A stretch of 64,000 bases of DNA from Bdellovibrio bacteriovorus (GTDB lineage Bacteria; Bdellovibrionota; Bdellovibrionia; Bdellovibrionales; Bdellovibrionaceae). Made by a program: the position numbers and the translations under genes. The stretch lies in assembly GCF_025558485.1 (NCBI RefSeq), contig NZ_CP102930.1:558001-622000 (forward strand), in the 5' to 3' direction. The notes beneath the pieces were generated by a model. It was given only the letters and a program-made list of their open reading frames with translations. It searched no databases and was not told where the DNA came from. This document shows positions 1 through 8,943 of the stretch, in pieces (position 1 is the stretch's first letter; each line of letters opens with the position of its first letter).

Positions 1-24
1 AAATGATCCCCTACTCACATTAAA

Positions 25-1371
25 CTATCTTCCATCCGCCGCGATTTGTTTCATTGTCGTGTAATGGTTGTAGATGACTGAGCCATACGAGTAAGAATTA
101 CGTCTTGTTTCAAAGTGTCTTACCAACTCGAAACGTTCATTGGCACTCACACGCAGAACCACCTGACGGAACTGAGCTTCAGACAACTGAGCGGCTTTTT
201 GCACCAACAGGTTGTAAGAGTTGTAAGCCATGGTGCCGTAAGAATAAGTGCTCATCTTGCCTGCGAACAATTCCATATCCAGGTCCATTTGACGGAACTG
301 TTTGCCGTTACGTCGGCTTTCCTGTTCATAGAAGGACGGCGCCTTTGCGAACAAGGACTGCGCCAGACGGCTGTAAGCATTGTAGGGAGTCGTACCATAG
401 CTGTAAGTGCTCATCTTTGTCAGGAAGTCCTGACCGAATCTCAACAGATCGTCAGTTGTGCGAATCTCACATTGCAAAGCCACATCCAGGCCCTTTTCCA
501 TGGAATTAAACATCGCTGTGGAAACTTGAGAGAACGCATTGTAAGGAACAGAACCGTAAGAATATGTGCTCATCTTTCTCAGGTACAATCCGCCCAAGGT
601 TTCCATCGAACTCAAGGAAGAGTTTTGGGCTTCACGACTTTGCGCCAAATTCACCATGCGAGAAGCGGCCTGCTGCAACTGCTGGCTGGCCATGTTGTAT
701 TCCACAGAACCGTAGGAACTGCGAGACATGCGTGCGGCCCACTCTTCCACTTCCTGTCCCATACGTTCCAGGCCGCGAGCCACATCACTGCGATTGTAAC
801 AGCCGTTGTTGCCACCATTACCGTTGCCGTGGCCCGGATAGCTTGGCTGGCTTGGAATTGGCGGAGGAAGACTGCCCACAACCAATTGAGGACGGGATTC
901 AGAAGACAACGCGGAAACACTGATATCCGCATAGCCACCGTAAGATTCCGCACGAAGATCCATGGCCACAATACGGGAACGAACATTCAGAACCTCAGAA
1001 ACGGCTCTGGAACCTGCATTGATCACATTTGTATTCTGGAATTCACGAACAGCAATGCGCTGACCATCTTCTGTATGCAGAACAGCCTCATGCAACTTCA
1101 GACGCTGAGCCAGAACTGCCACCTCAACACGCTCAAGACGAATTGCCTTGCGCAAGCTGACACGGTACCAGGCTCCACCGGAACTACGGGTCACGCCCTG
1201 AATCTCAACACGGCCTTCCTGGAGATAAGAACCCTGCCCCGGTGGCGGGGGTGGCGGCATCGGAGCCTGAGGATAGCGGCCCGGACGCCCCTGTTGCTGA
1301 GCTAAAGCAGGAACACTGACCTGCACGGTTGCTGTTGCGATCAACATTCCAAGAATTAATTTTGTTTTCAT
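25..1371 (-). CDS. Exported repeat protein with five SYGS-YN repeats
   Basis: No family recognised. The 448-residue protein starts with a signal peptide (basic MKTK, hydrophobic core, ALAQ), then a Pro-rich stretch, then a beta-rich domain (about residues 55-165) that is clearly related to the N-terminal domain of the next gene. The C-terminal half holds five repeats with the core MSTYSYGSxxYN, near residues 215, 267, 320, 373 and 425, a period of about 53 residues; the first and last are the most diverged. ATG at 1371 is chosen because GGAG lies about 6 nt upstream and the signal peptide begins there. It is 26 bp behind the 1398-2657 gene and probably co-transcribed. Periplasmic or surface location is inferred. 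Confidence 0.75.
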   Translation of the reverse strand: MKTKLILGMLIATATVQVSVPALAQQQGRPGRYPQAPMPPPPPPGQGSYLQEGRVEIQGVTRSSGGAWYRVSLRKAIRLERVEVAVLAQRLKLHEAVLHTEDGQRIAVREFQNTNVINAGSRAVSEVLNVRSRIVAMDLRAESYGGYADISVSALSSESRPQLVVGSLPPPIPSQPSYPGHGNGNGGNNGCYNRSDVARGLERMGQEVEEWAARMSRSSYGSVEYNMASQQLQQAASRMVNLAQSREAQNSSLSSMETLGGLYLRKMSTYSYGSVPYNAFSQVSTAMFNSMEKGLDVALQCEIRTTDDLLRFGQDFLTKMSTYSYGTTPYNAYSRLAQSLFAKAPSFYEQESRRNGKQFRQMDLDMELFAGKMSTYSYGTMAYNSYNLLVQKAAQLSEAQFRQVVLRVSANERFELVRHFETRRNSYSYGSVIYNHYTTMKQIAADGR

Positions 1372-1397
1372 ATAAATCTCCAAATTAATTTTTTAAA

Positions 1398-2657
1398 TTA
1401 GCGAGCACGAGAAAGCTTTGTGTAATGACGTGAATACACTTTGCCGTCGTCATCATCACGCACTCCGACCAGACCATTGGCATAAACCGATTCCACGCGT
1501 CCTGCATAATAACGTCCACTGCCACCCTGACTTAGCACACGATCACCCCGGCAGAAGCCCATGCCGCACTTCACCTCTTTGGACACCGCAGACATCTTAC
1601 GTGGATAGGTTTTACCGTCGTCATCATCGCGCACCTGAAGCAGACCGTTGGAATAAACGGCCACAACAGAACCGAAATAAACCTTGTCATTAAGAACGGA
1701 CACCACGCGATCTTTAGCACACAGAGATTCAAGGCAGTTCACTTTGCGGTGAACAAGCTTGGATGCACGGTAATATTCCTTGCCGTCATCGGCATCGCGC
1801 ATTTTCACCAAATCGCCTGTATAGACCGCTGTGACCCGCCCTGAATAGGCCTTGCCTTCCCCAATAGGGTACGCCATGACTTCTTCGCCCTCACACACAC
1901 GACCGGCGTTGCAAGAAATGCGTTTATGAACATTTTCCTGATCGCGTACATAGGTTTTGCCATCATCTGCATCACGAACCAGCACCTTGCCGTTCTGATA
2001 AGCTTCAACAACGCGACCATCGTAAACTTTTCTTGTGGATGCTGAAACGGAGACCACCTGATCGCCTGCTTTAAGCCGTGTGTCCACCGGACGACTTGGC
2101 TGTGACGGCGTTACCGGCGGAGCCGACACTGGACGCTGCACCGTCAGACGCGGTACCGAATTGTTGCCAATAGCCTTCAACGCGATGGTCGCAGGCTGGG
2201 AATAAGATTCCATTCGTAATTCGATCATACGAACATCATCATTCAAATTCAGATTTTCAGAAGTTAACAGCGCACCGGCTGACAGAACATCACTATTGTT
2301 AAATTCACGGATCACAAAGCGCTGACCACGGGTCGTCGTCACTGTTGCTTCATGAATTTTTACGCGACTGGCACGCACCGTAAGTTCCAGATATCTTACC
2401 TGAGTCGGCTGCGCCAGATGGAAGCGATAGGGTTCGCCACCGGATTTACGACTGATCTGATCCAGATTGGCCACATCCGCATAATGACGATTGATATTTT
2501 CCGTCACAGGCGGTGGCGGAGTTCTAGGGCCGGACTGAACCTGAGCCTGCACTTCACTGCCACCCGGCACCGGCAAATCAGAAATAACCTGAGCATAGGC
2601 TGTTGTCTGCATCATTGTCAGTGCCAAAAGCACCGTCGCAACCACCTTACGTTCCAT
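1398..2657 (-). CDS. Exported protein with four SH3/Tudor-like DDDDGK repeats
   Basis: No named family recognised. The 419-residue protein has a signal peptide ending near AYAQ, an N-terminal domain paralogous to that of the downstream gene (shared pattern KIHEA...GQRFVIREF...AG...LRMESY), then four repeats at about residues 197-249, 256-308, 314-364 and 370-417. Each repeat reads V-x-S...Y-x-G-R-V-x-x-V-Y-x-N-G...V-R-D-x-D-D-G-K-x-Y, the look of a small SH3- or Tudor-like barrel. The repeats are joined by short Cys-bracketed linkers (CNAGRVC, CLESLC, CGMGFC) that may form disulfides. The start at 2657 has GGGAGA about 8 nt upstream. Ligand unknown. Confidence 0.75.
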   Translation of the reverse strand: MERKVVATVLLALTMMQTTAYAQVISDLPVPGGSEVQAQVQSGPRTPPPPVTENINRHYADVANLDQISRKSGGEPYRFHLAQPTQVRYLELTVRASRVKIHEATVTTTRGQRFVIREFNNSDVLSAGALLTSENLNLNDDVRMIELRMESYSQPATIALKAIGNNSVPRLTVQRPVSAPPVTPSQPSRPVDTRLKAGDQVVSVSASTRKVYDGRVVEAYQNGKVLVRDADDGKTYVRDQENVHKRISCNAGRVCEGEEVMAYPIGEGKAYSGRVTAVYTGDLVKMRDADDGKEYYRASKLVHRKVNCLESLCAKDRVVSVLNDKVYFGSVVAVYSNGLLQVRDDDDGKTYPRKMSAVSKEVKCGMGFCRGDRVLSQGGSGRYYAGRVESVYANGLVGVRDDDDGKVYSRHYTKLSRAR

Positions 2658-2890
2658 AACAAATCTCCCTGGCTTCAAGCCTTCCATAAACACTCCAAAC
2701 TTTTGATCAACCACCGTAAAGCAAGTCGCATACCAAAATGAGTTCCACTTAATTCCGCGTTCGAAAAAAGAATTTGATCAGAAGTTTGTCAGCATGCCCC
2801 TTTTTGTCTTTTTGCAGTTTACACAACCGCAACGGGCAAAGAGACTATTCTCAAGATAGCAATTGGAGATTCATCAAGGAGCCACATTAT

Positions 2891-3793
2891 ATGAAAGCAC
2901 TTCCACTGCTTGCCAGCTTCAGCTTGTCCCTTGTTTTGGGCGCAACAGCCTGCAGCCCTCGATCTTTTTCGCAGAACGGAAGCACAACTGAAGAATTATC
3001 GTTTGATATTATTGGCGGAACTCCCATTCATGAACGCACCAGCCAGGCCGCCCGCAGTGTGGTATTGCTGGATATTAAGAATCGCTTCGGTCAGTCCTTG
3101 GGGTTTTGCACGGCCACACTGATAGGGCCACAGACTATTTTATCTGCGGCTCACTGCTTTGATGAAAGTCGTGTAAAGGGCTTTGATCATTTCGATGTTC
3201 GCTTTACCAATAACTATGATATTTCCAATTCCCTGTCCCGCAAAGGGCTGAAGTTCCAACGCCATGGGACTTATAATTCCACACAGAAATATGACCATGA
3301 TATTGCTGTTGCCACGTTTGAAGGCGGGATTCCCGAAGGCTATGGACCTGTGACTGTGGACGCCGACACCAAAGCAAACTATGCAGGACAAACCGTGTAT
3401 GTTTATGGCTACGGACGTTCGCAGGATTATACCGGAAGACCCAATGAAAACTCCTGGGCTTCGATCGGTCAGCTTCACAAAGGTGTCATGCAAATCGAAA
3501 GCACCTACAATCGCTTTGCGGATCGTTACTGGCTGAATTCCGCCGTGCCATCATTTATATGTCAGGGTGATTCAGGCGGACCCCAGTTCTATCATGAAAA
3601 CGGCGTCCTGAAAGTCATCGGTGTGAATTCTGCTATTCTGGGTAAAAAGCTTCCCAATGGTTTTAGCAGCTGCAAAGGCATCGGTCAGGCCACCAAGGTG
3701 GCGCCATTTGCGGGCTGGATTGCAAAAACCCGCATGAAGTTGCTAAATAGCGAGCTTACCACTGAATCTTCGGAAACATCTTTAGCGCATTGA
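2891..3793 (+). CDS. Trypsin-like (S1) serine protease lipoprotein
   Basis: Predicted secreted chymotrypsin-fold endopeptidase of 300 residues. A lipoprotein signal with lipobox LGATAC puts Cys21 at the mature end, so it is probably membrane-anchored. The catalytic triad is visible: His88 in SAAHC, Asp137 in DHDIAVA and Ser228 in QGDSGGP. An IIGG segment before the domain resembles a zymogen activation site (inferred). The start is ATG at 2891 with AAGGAG just upstream; the longer reading frame from 2774 has no signal peptide. Its 3' end overlaps the convergent TatD gene by 38 bp. Substrate unknown; a role in prey or envelope protein digestion would fit the lifestyle. Confidence 0.88.
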   Translation: MKALPLLASFSLSLVLGATACSPRSFSQNGSTTEELSFDIIGGTPIHERTSQAARSVVLLDIKNRFGQSLGFCTATLIGPQTILSAAHCFDESRVKGFDHFDVRFTNNYDISNSLSRKGLKFQRHGTYNSTQKYDHDIAVATFEGGIPEGYGPVTVDADTKANYAGQTVYVYGYGRSQDYTGRPNENSWASIGQLHKGVMQIESTYNRFADRYWLNSAVPSFICQGDSGGPQFYHENGVLKVIGVNSAILGKKLPNGFSSCKGIGQATKVAPFAGWIAKTRMKLLNSELTTESSETSLAH

Positions 3794-4526
3794 TTCGCGT
3801 CTGTTCGCACAGCTGCTCCAAACTGATCCCCTTCAGGTCAGCCACGAACTTCGCGGTGTGAACCACATAGGCAGGCGTGTTCTTTTTCCCGCGCATCGGA
3901 ATTGGTGCCAGGAACGGTGAATCCGTTTCGACATGAATACGATCCAATGGCAGCATCCTGACGGTTTCGCGCAAGCTATCGGCATTTTTGAAAGTCACAA
4001 CCCCACTAATGGAGATATTAAACCCCACATCCAAAGCCTGGCGAGCCAGCCATTCGGTTCCGGTAAAGCAGTGAATCAGTCCGTTCACCTCGCCTTTGAA
4101 CTCTTTCAAAATCTCAATCGTGTCTTCTTCCGCATCACGCGTGTGAATTTCCACTGGCATCCCGGTGCGTTTGGCGATTTCAAGCTGGGCACGGAAAGCT
4201 TCTTTTTGCAGATCCCGCGGGGAATTGTCGTAATAATAATCCAGACCAATTTCACCCACGGCCACAACACACGGTTCACTGACATGTTCTTCGATAAATT
4301 TACCGGCAGCTTCAGTGTAAGTGCCACCGTCATGAGGATGCACCCCCAATGTACAATACACTTCAGGGTAGTATTTACGGGCAATTTCAAGAACAACAGG
4401 ATGATCTTCCGGCTGAGTGCCAATCGTGATGATCTTCTTCACACCAACGGCCTTGGCGTTCTGAATAGCGGCCTCAACACCTTCTTCGAGCATGTTCAAA
4501 TGTGCGTGAATATCAATCCATTCCAT
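3756..4526 (-). CDS. TatD-family metal-dependent hydrolase
   Basis: TatD-type TIM-barrel hydrolase, a family that includes metal-dependent 3'-5' DNases; cytoplasmic. Metal-ligand motifs are all present: HxH in DIHAHLN (His7, His9), GEIGLDYYYD (Glu), EIHTRDAE (His), GLIHCFTG (His) and VETDSPFLAP (Asp). Length 256 residues is normal for the family. ATG at 4526 is chosen because family members begin right before the HxH motif; an in-frame GTG at 4577 would add 17 residues and has a somewhat better GC-rich Shine-Dalgarno-like stretch, so the start is not certain. It runs convergent with the serine protease and overlaps its end. Confidence 0.9.
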   Translation of the reverse strand: MEWIDIHAHLNMLEEGVEAAIQNAKAVGVKKIITIGTQPEDHPVVLEIARKYYPEVYCTLGVHPHDGGTYTEAAGKFIEEHVSEPCVVAVGEIGLDYYYDNSPRDLQKEAFRAQLEIAKRTGMPVEIHTRDAEEDTIEILKEFKGEVNGLIHCFTGTEWLARQALDVGFNISISGVVTFKNADSLRETVRMLPLDRIHVETDSPFLAPIPMRGKKNTPAYVVHTAKFVADLKGISLEQLCEQTRINALKMFPKIQW

Positions 4527-4689
4527 GGGGCGCAGTATATTCAACACCTCTAACAGCTGTCTAGCCTGTTTTGTCACCCCGCCTGCTTAGATCCCTTATA
4601 TTACAGACAGACAGGTCCGGTCTTTGCTTTTAAGGACTCTGAGTGAATTTTTATTTATTGAGTCTCATTCTGAGACATCAGGGAGCATT

Positions 4690-7218
4690 ATGAAAAAGGC
4701 CCTTATTAGCGCTATTCTCGTTTCTTCCAGTCTGGCGGCCCATGCCCAGGAACAAGGAAGCGGACTTAGTTCCGCCTACGCGTTTGGCGGCGCCTGTGCC
4801 TCACAAGGGGTCTGGACTCAGAATGCTCTTTCAGCCACTCAGAACCTGCGTAAGATCACTTTACAATTAAAAGATGATCCTAACTGTCAGGCCCTGGGGA
4901 ATGCCACTCGCGCCGCTATCGACGAACTGCAAGGGCAGGTTAAAAATGTTTCTGACAGTCCAAGACGCTCGGCACGCCTTTCCCAGATCCCGGCTGAAAT
5001 CGAGGCTCTGCGCACCTTTGCGACCAGCAGCCCTGAAATGAAAAACCAGGTCATGAAACTGATGATGAACAGATCCATCGAAGGGGCCACCCTTTCCGCA
5101 CAGGTCGGCGCTGATAACGCCAGTACCGCCATGGCGCAAAACATGTCCAGTCGCATGGAAGACTTCGGTGAAAGAATCCAGCGCAGCACCAAAGCTGGTG
5201 TCGGTATTCTGAATAAAGTCGTCGATAGCCTGCCACAACTGGATCAGTGCCTGATGGGCGACAGCCAGCAAGTGATGGGTAATTTCCTGGCCTCCACAAT
5301 TCAAGTGGCCACTGCTTTTGCCGGTTCCGGACAGGATTCCACGGGAAGCCAGATGGCGACTTTGGTTTCAAAACTGTCCAATGTCGTGCGTGAACGCAAG
5401 TTTTCCAAAGTTCTTAGAAAACTGAATGAGCAGGAATTTTTAGCATCCATGTCCTGCTTGATGGAAGTCACCAGTGAATCCTACTGTCAGGCACGCGATG
5501 CCATGAGTCTGTTCAAAGACGGCATGAATGACATTGAATGGAGACAGGAAAAAGGCACCAAGGTGGATGCGAAGAATCCGTTCCTGGGCCATTACGTACT
5601 AAATACACATATTCCAAATATCACCAAATGGATGCAGAAAATTCAAATCGGTGTGGACCCGAAACTGCCAACAGATGCGGATTTCCAAAACCGCATTCAG
5701 CAAGAGGTGGCGGACTTCTACAAAGGCCTGAAAACCCTGCTGGGAACTTACAATTCCACTTTGATGACGATCAAACAACTTCCGTCCCTGGAAGCCAAAC
5801 AAAATGCCGTCGTTAAACTGGTTAAAACAATTTCTGAAGCCATGATCAATGGCGAAGGCTTCCGTGGCGAAGGTCGCACGAACTTCTTCACAATGAATAA
5901 AACCCCGCTGAAAATCCCGTTCTTCCTGATTGGTATGGATGAAGTGCCGGATCAGGTTGCCGGTAAAGCTGTGGGCATGATGCCGATTTCCTCAGATGCC
6001 TGGTTGCAGGCGCACTATATGGAACTAAAACAGTTCCAGGACCCGGTGACTCTGGCAGAAACCATCGGTCGCAATATGCAGGATTTGGGTCGTGAAGCCA
6101 ATATCTCGGTTATTTCCTACTTCAGTAACTGGTATATCGTCGATAAGCAGGCTTTGGTAAATGAAGCCCTGACCGACGTGAACTACACCGTAAAAGACAG
6201 CTTGCGTGTAATCCACGATTATCTGGATATCGTGAAAGTGCGCGTGGAAAAATCCGGTGATGCTTCCGTGGTTTCCACGATCATGGATACACAGTCCCGC
6301 ATCAGTCGTATTCTTAGCAGTTTTGATGAAGTGGAGCGCATTGGTAAAGGCTTTGCCTCTAAAATCAATGCTCGCAATCTAAGCGAAGAAGACATCAAGA
6401 TGGCAGCCTCCGCTGCGGAAAAGCTGATCAACACTGTCTTTGATGAATTCATGGTTATGCAGGCCCGTTCCGGTTTCCTGGCAAACCGTCTGGTGAACTT
6501 CGTTTATCAGGACTATATCCAGCTTCTGAAATCTGAAGAAAACTTCACAGAGAAGCAAAAAGAGATCTTTATCCAGGCCGGTATGGCCGCTTTGGACCGC
6601 ATGCTGCAAATGTACAACGGAAATCCTGCCAACATTCAGTCTGACCTGAATATGGCGCTGAAGATCAACAAAGGCAATCTGGAGGCTTTGGAAGAGCTTC
6701 TAAAAGACAGCATCATCGCCAACATCGCGACCCTAAAACGTGTCGGCGACGGTCGTACCGGCCGAATGAGCACGATGATGGATTCCACTCACCGTCTGAT
6801 GCTGGACTTTATGAAGGACGACTGGGGCCTGATGACCAATCCGACCTCAGCTTTGGGAATTTACATGTACTACTTCAAACATGCCGATCGCTACCCAATG
6901 ACCAGCACAGGCACGACATCGCCACAAAGTGAATTCGACGAATCGACTTACTTGCAAGCGCAACTGTGTGTGCAGGCTCTAGCCTTCAACGACCAAAGAG
7001 CTTTGAAAACGATCTGTAACGGCACTGTCCTAAAGTCCCCGTTCAAGGGGGTCACAGGCTACGATATGTCTTACGATCAGCGCCTGAACAGCCACTTGAA
7101 AGACAAAGGCATCACCAAACAAATGCAACAGTCTTTGAACCACTCGGAACGCATCTGCGCCTTCCGCGATTTCAACCGTAAGAATATGGTGCTGTTCATG
7201 TCGATTAATAAAAAATAG
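4690..7218 (+). CDS. Large exported helical protein, unknown function
   Basis: Unrecognised 842-residue protein. It begins with a clean signal peptide (MKKALISAILVSSSLAAHAQ) and shows no further membrane segment. The rest looks mostly helical with scattered cysteines, some in the N-terminal third (ACASQG, DPNCQ, LDQCL, SMSCL, ESYCQA) and some near the C-terminus (LCVQAL, TICNG, ERICAF), suggesting disulfides in the periplasm. No enzyme motif or repeat was found. ATG at 4690 has GGGAG a few bases upstream; the frame is open from 4624 but that part is not signal-like. It is monocistronic between two genes facing the other way. Codon use looks native. Confidence 0.8.
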   Translation: MKKALISAILVSSSLAAHAQEQGSGLSSAYAFGGACASQGVWTQNALSATQNLRKITLQLKDDPNCQALGNATRAAIDELQGQVKNVSDSPRRSARLSQIPAEIEALRTFATSSPEMKNQVMKLMMNRSIEGATLSAQVGADNASTAMAQNMSSRMEDFGERIQRSTKAGVGILNKVVDSLPQLDQCLMGDSQQVMGNFLASTIQVATAFAGSGQDSTGSQMATLVSKLSNVVRERKFSKVLRKLNEQEFLASMSCLMEVTSESYCQARDAMSLFKDGMNDIEWRQEKGTKVDAKNPFLGHYVLNTHIPNITKWMQKIQIGVDPKLPTDADFQNRIQQEVADFYKGLKTLLGTYNSTLMTIKQLPSLEAKQNAVVKLVKTISEAMINGEGFRGEGRTNFFTMNKTPLKIPFFLIGMDEVPDQVAGKAVGMMPISSDAWLQAHYMELKQFQDPVTLAETIGRNMQDLGREANISVISYFSNWYIVDKQALVNEALTDVNYTVKDSLRVIHDYLDIVKVRVEKSGDASVVSTIMDTQSRISRILSSFDEVERIGKGFASKINARNLSEEDIKMAASAAEKLINTVFDEFMVMQARSGFLANRLVNFVYQDYIQLLKSEENFTEKQKEIFIQAGMAALDRMLQMYNGNPANIQSDLNMALKINKGNLEALEELLKDSIIANIATLKRVGDGRTGRMSTMMDSTHRLMLDFMKDDWGLMTNPTSALGIYMYYFKHADRYPMTSTGTTSPQSEFDESTYLQAQLCVQALAFNDQRALKTICNGTVLKSPFKGVTGYDMSYDQRLNSHLKDKGITKQMQQSLNHSERICAFRDFNRKNMVLFMSINKK

Positions 7219-7332
7219 GATTTGCAAGGCCCCCGGTAAAACCGCAGGGCCTGCGGAATTGATTCAAAATAAAAAGGACTGCCAAAGTGGGCGAAAACTG
7301 GCTGCTCTTCTGATGCGTTTAAGAGTATAAAT

Positions 7333-8277
7333 TTAAGGCCGCGTGGAAATATAGAATTCTTCCACGACCAGTTGCGGGTCACGGTTGGCGCCGAAGGCTT
7401 GTTCCACTTGCAAAGCCTTTTGCACAAGCCTTAGCAGATACTGACGATCCAGTTCAGCCAGGGACTTGATCAACGGCGCCTGATCCAGATTCACGATCTG
7501 GGCCTTTGCACCCTCTTGCAAACAGATGGCGTCTTTCACAAAGCCGATCCAATAGGAGATCATGCGCTGCCCCTGGGCACGGTCTTTAAATTCGGTACGC
7601 CATAATTCATTCAGCAGAAAATCACTGTCCTGAATGAACAAAGTCAGAATCTCGACCGCTTTTTCGCGCACTTCCTGTTCGGGGCCTTCTTGCAATTGCG
7701 CCAGTTTTTCAAAACTGCCACCGGCAGCCTTCAAAGCCCATGTCGGTGCCTTCACCTTTTTCCCCAGCTCTTCCTGAGTCAATGGACGGAACTGCACAAT
7801 GCGGGAACGCGAACGAATGGTCGGCAGAATCCCAGCCACACTCGGAGCAATCAGGAAAAAGAACGTGCCTTCCGGTGGTTCTTCCAAAGTTTTCAGCAAT
7901 GAATTTGCAGCCTGTGGGTTCAGGGTCTGTGCCTGATCAATAATGATCACACGATTGCCGGTCAGACTTTTTAAGCTCAGGAATTCCAGAACCTCTTTGG
8001 CCTGTTCCATTTTAATATTCGCACCCGAAGGAACAATAACCTTCAGGCCCTCATGGCTGCCTTGAGACATACGGAAGCAGGAAGGACACTTGCCACAGCC
8101 CCGCTTGCTGGAAGGACACAGTAAAGCTTGTGCAAACCCCATGGCGGTCAGTTTTTTACCGATACCGCCGGGACCGACAAATAAAAAAGTCTGGCCCGGT
8201 CTTCCGTTTTCGAAAGACTCCACCATCTTTTTGATTGTCTCCTGATGTCCCAGGACGAAATCGAGCATACGTGCCAC
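7333..8277 (-). CDS. holB: DNA polymerase III delta' subunit
   Basis: Clamp-loader subunit of the replicative polymerase, AAA+ fold. Visible: Walker A GPGGIGKK, a zinc module with four Cys (CPSSKRGCGKCPSC), a Walker-B-like VIIIDQAQTL in place of DEAH (delta' is usually a non-hydrolysing subunit), then LLKTLEEPPEGT and sensor-1-like PTIRSRSRIVQF. About 314 residues, normal for HolB. The start is uncertain: GTG at 8277 lies 10 nt from AAGGA, TTG at 8286 is too close to it, and ATG at 8268 lacks a close ribosome site. It follows tmk by 15 bp, a common tmk-holB pairing, so the two are likely one operon. Confidence 0.9.
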   Translation of the reverse strand: MARMLDFVLGHQETIKKMVESFENGRPGQTFLFVGPGGIGKKLTAMGFAQALLCPSSKRGCGKCPSCFRMSQGSHEGLKVIVPSGANIKMEQAKEVLEFLSLKSLTGNRVIIIDQAQTLNPQAANSLLKTLEEPPEGTFFFLIAPSVAGILPTIRSRSRIVQFRPLTQEELGKKVKAPTWALKAAGGSFEKLAQLQEGPEQEVREKAVEILTLFIQDSDFLLNELWRTEFKDRAQGQRMISYWIGFVKDAICLQEGAKAQIVNLDQAPLIKSLAELDRQYLLRLVQKALQVEQAFGANRDPQLVVEEFYISTRP

Positions 8278-8292
8278 AGGTTGCAATTCCTT

Positions 8293-8928
8293 TTAGTTCA
8301 AAATTTTTCTATCTGCCAATGCCTGAAGAAGTTGTTTGAAAAGAACTTCCGGCGTTTCACGCGCATCCAACACCAACCAGGCAGCTTCGTCAGCACGGGC
8401 TTGTTGCAGGAAGGACTGGCGCACTTTTTCATGGAAAGTGTCCGCTTCAGATTCGATGCGGTCTTCGCTTTCACCGGTCTGTGCTCCCCGGCCCTGACGA
8501 CGACGACGGCTTTCTTCCACCGGAAGATCCAGCAGCACCGTCACATCAGGTTTCAAATTGCCCGTGGCAAAGTTATTAAGCATCACCACGTCAGCTTCAG
8601 AGATTTCACGACCACCACTTTGGAATGCGACTGAGCTTGCGGCAAAACGGTCACACAGAACCCACATACCTTCCGCCAGCTTCGGGCGGATCACTTGATC
8701 CACGTGCTGCGAACGGCTGGCTTCATAAAGCAGCAATTCCGTGCGCGCTGTCGGCGCTGGGCCTTCTTTGCGTAAAATCATGTGGCGGATTTCATCCCCT
8801 AGCGGAGTCCCGCCAGGTTCACGAGTGCGATGGAATTGAATGGAGCGTGTTTGCAGCTCTTTTTCCAAAGCTGCCATCAAAGAACTTTTGCCGGAGCCAT
8901 CAAGCCCCTCGAATACCAGAAATTTCAT
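8293..8928 (-). CDS. tmk: Thymidylate kinase
   Basis: Converts dTMP to dTDP in the cytoplasm. The N-terminus MKFLVFEGLDGSGKSS carries the P-loop of the family; next come TREPGGTPLGDEIR, the DRF motif CDRFAASSVAFQ with the family Ser/Gln, and an Arg-rich lid (RRRRQGRG). The 211-residue length is typical. ATG at 8928 is preferred over upstream TTG (8940) because it places the P-loop at the usual distance, although only a weak GGTG precedes it. First gene of a probable tmk-holB operon; its neighbour 8944-10125 ends 15 bp upstream on the same strand. Confidence 0.95.
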   Translation of the reverse strand: MKFLVFEGLDGSGKSSLMAALEKELQTRSIQFHRTREPGGTPLGDEIRHMILRKEGPAPTARTELLLYEASRSQHVDQVIRPKLAEGMWVLCDRFAASSVAFQSGGREISEADVVMLNNFATGNLKPDVTVLLDLPVEESRRRRQGRGAQTGESEDRIESEADTFHEKVRQSFLQQARADEAAWLVLDARETPEVLFKQLLQALADRKILN

Positions 8929-8943
8929 TTCGCACCGCAATAT

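Noticed and set aside
115..1305. Plus-strand open frame of 396 codons opposite the first gene
   Set aside because: The minus-strand gene has a ribosome site, signal peptide and clear repeats; the plus-strand frame has none.
7226..7256. GC-rich inverted repeat between the 4690-7218 gene and holB
   Set aside because: The stem is interrupted and no T-run follows on either strand, so I do not call a terminator.
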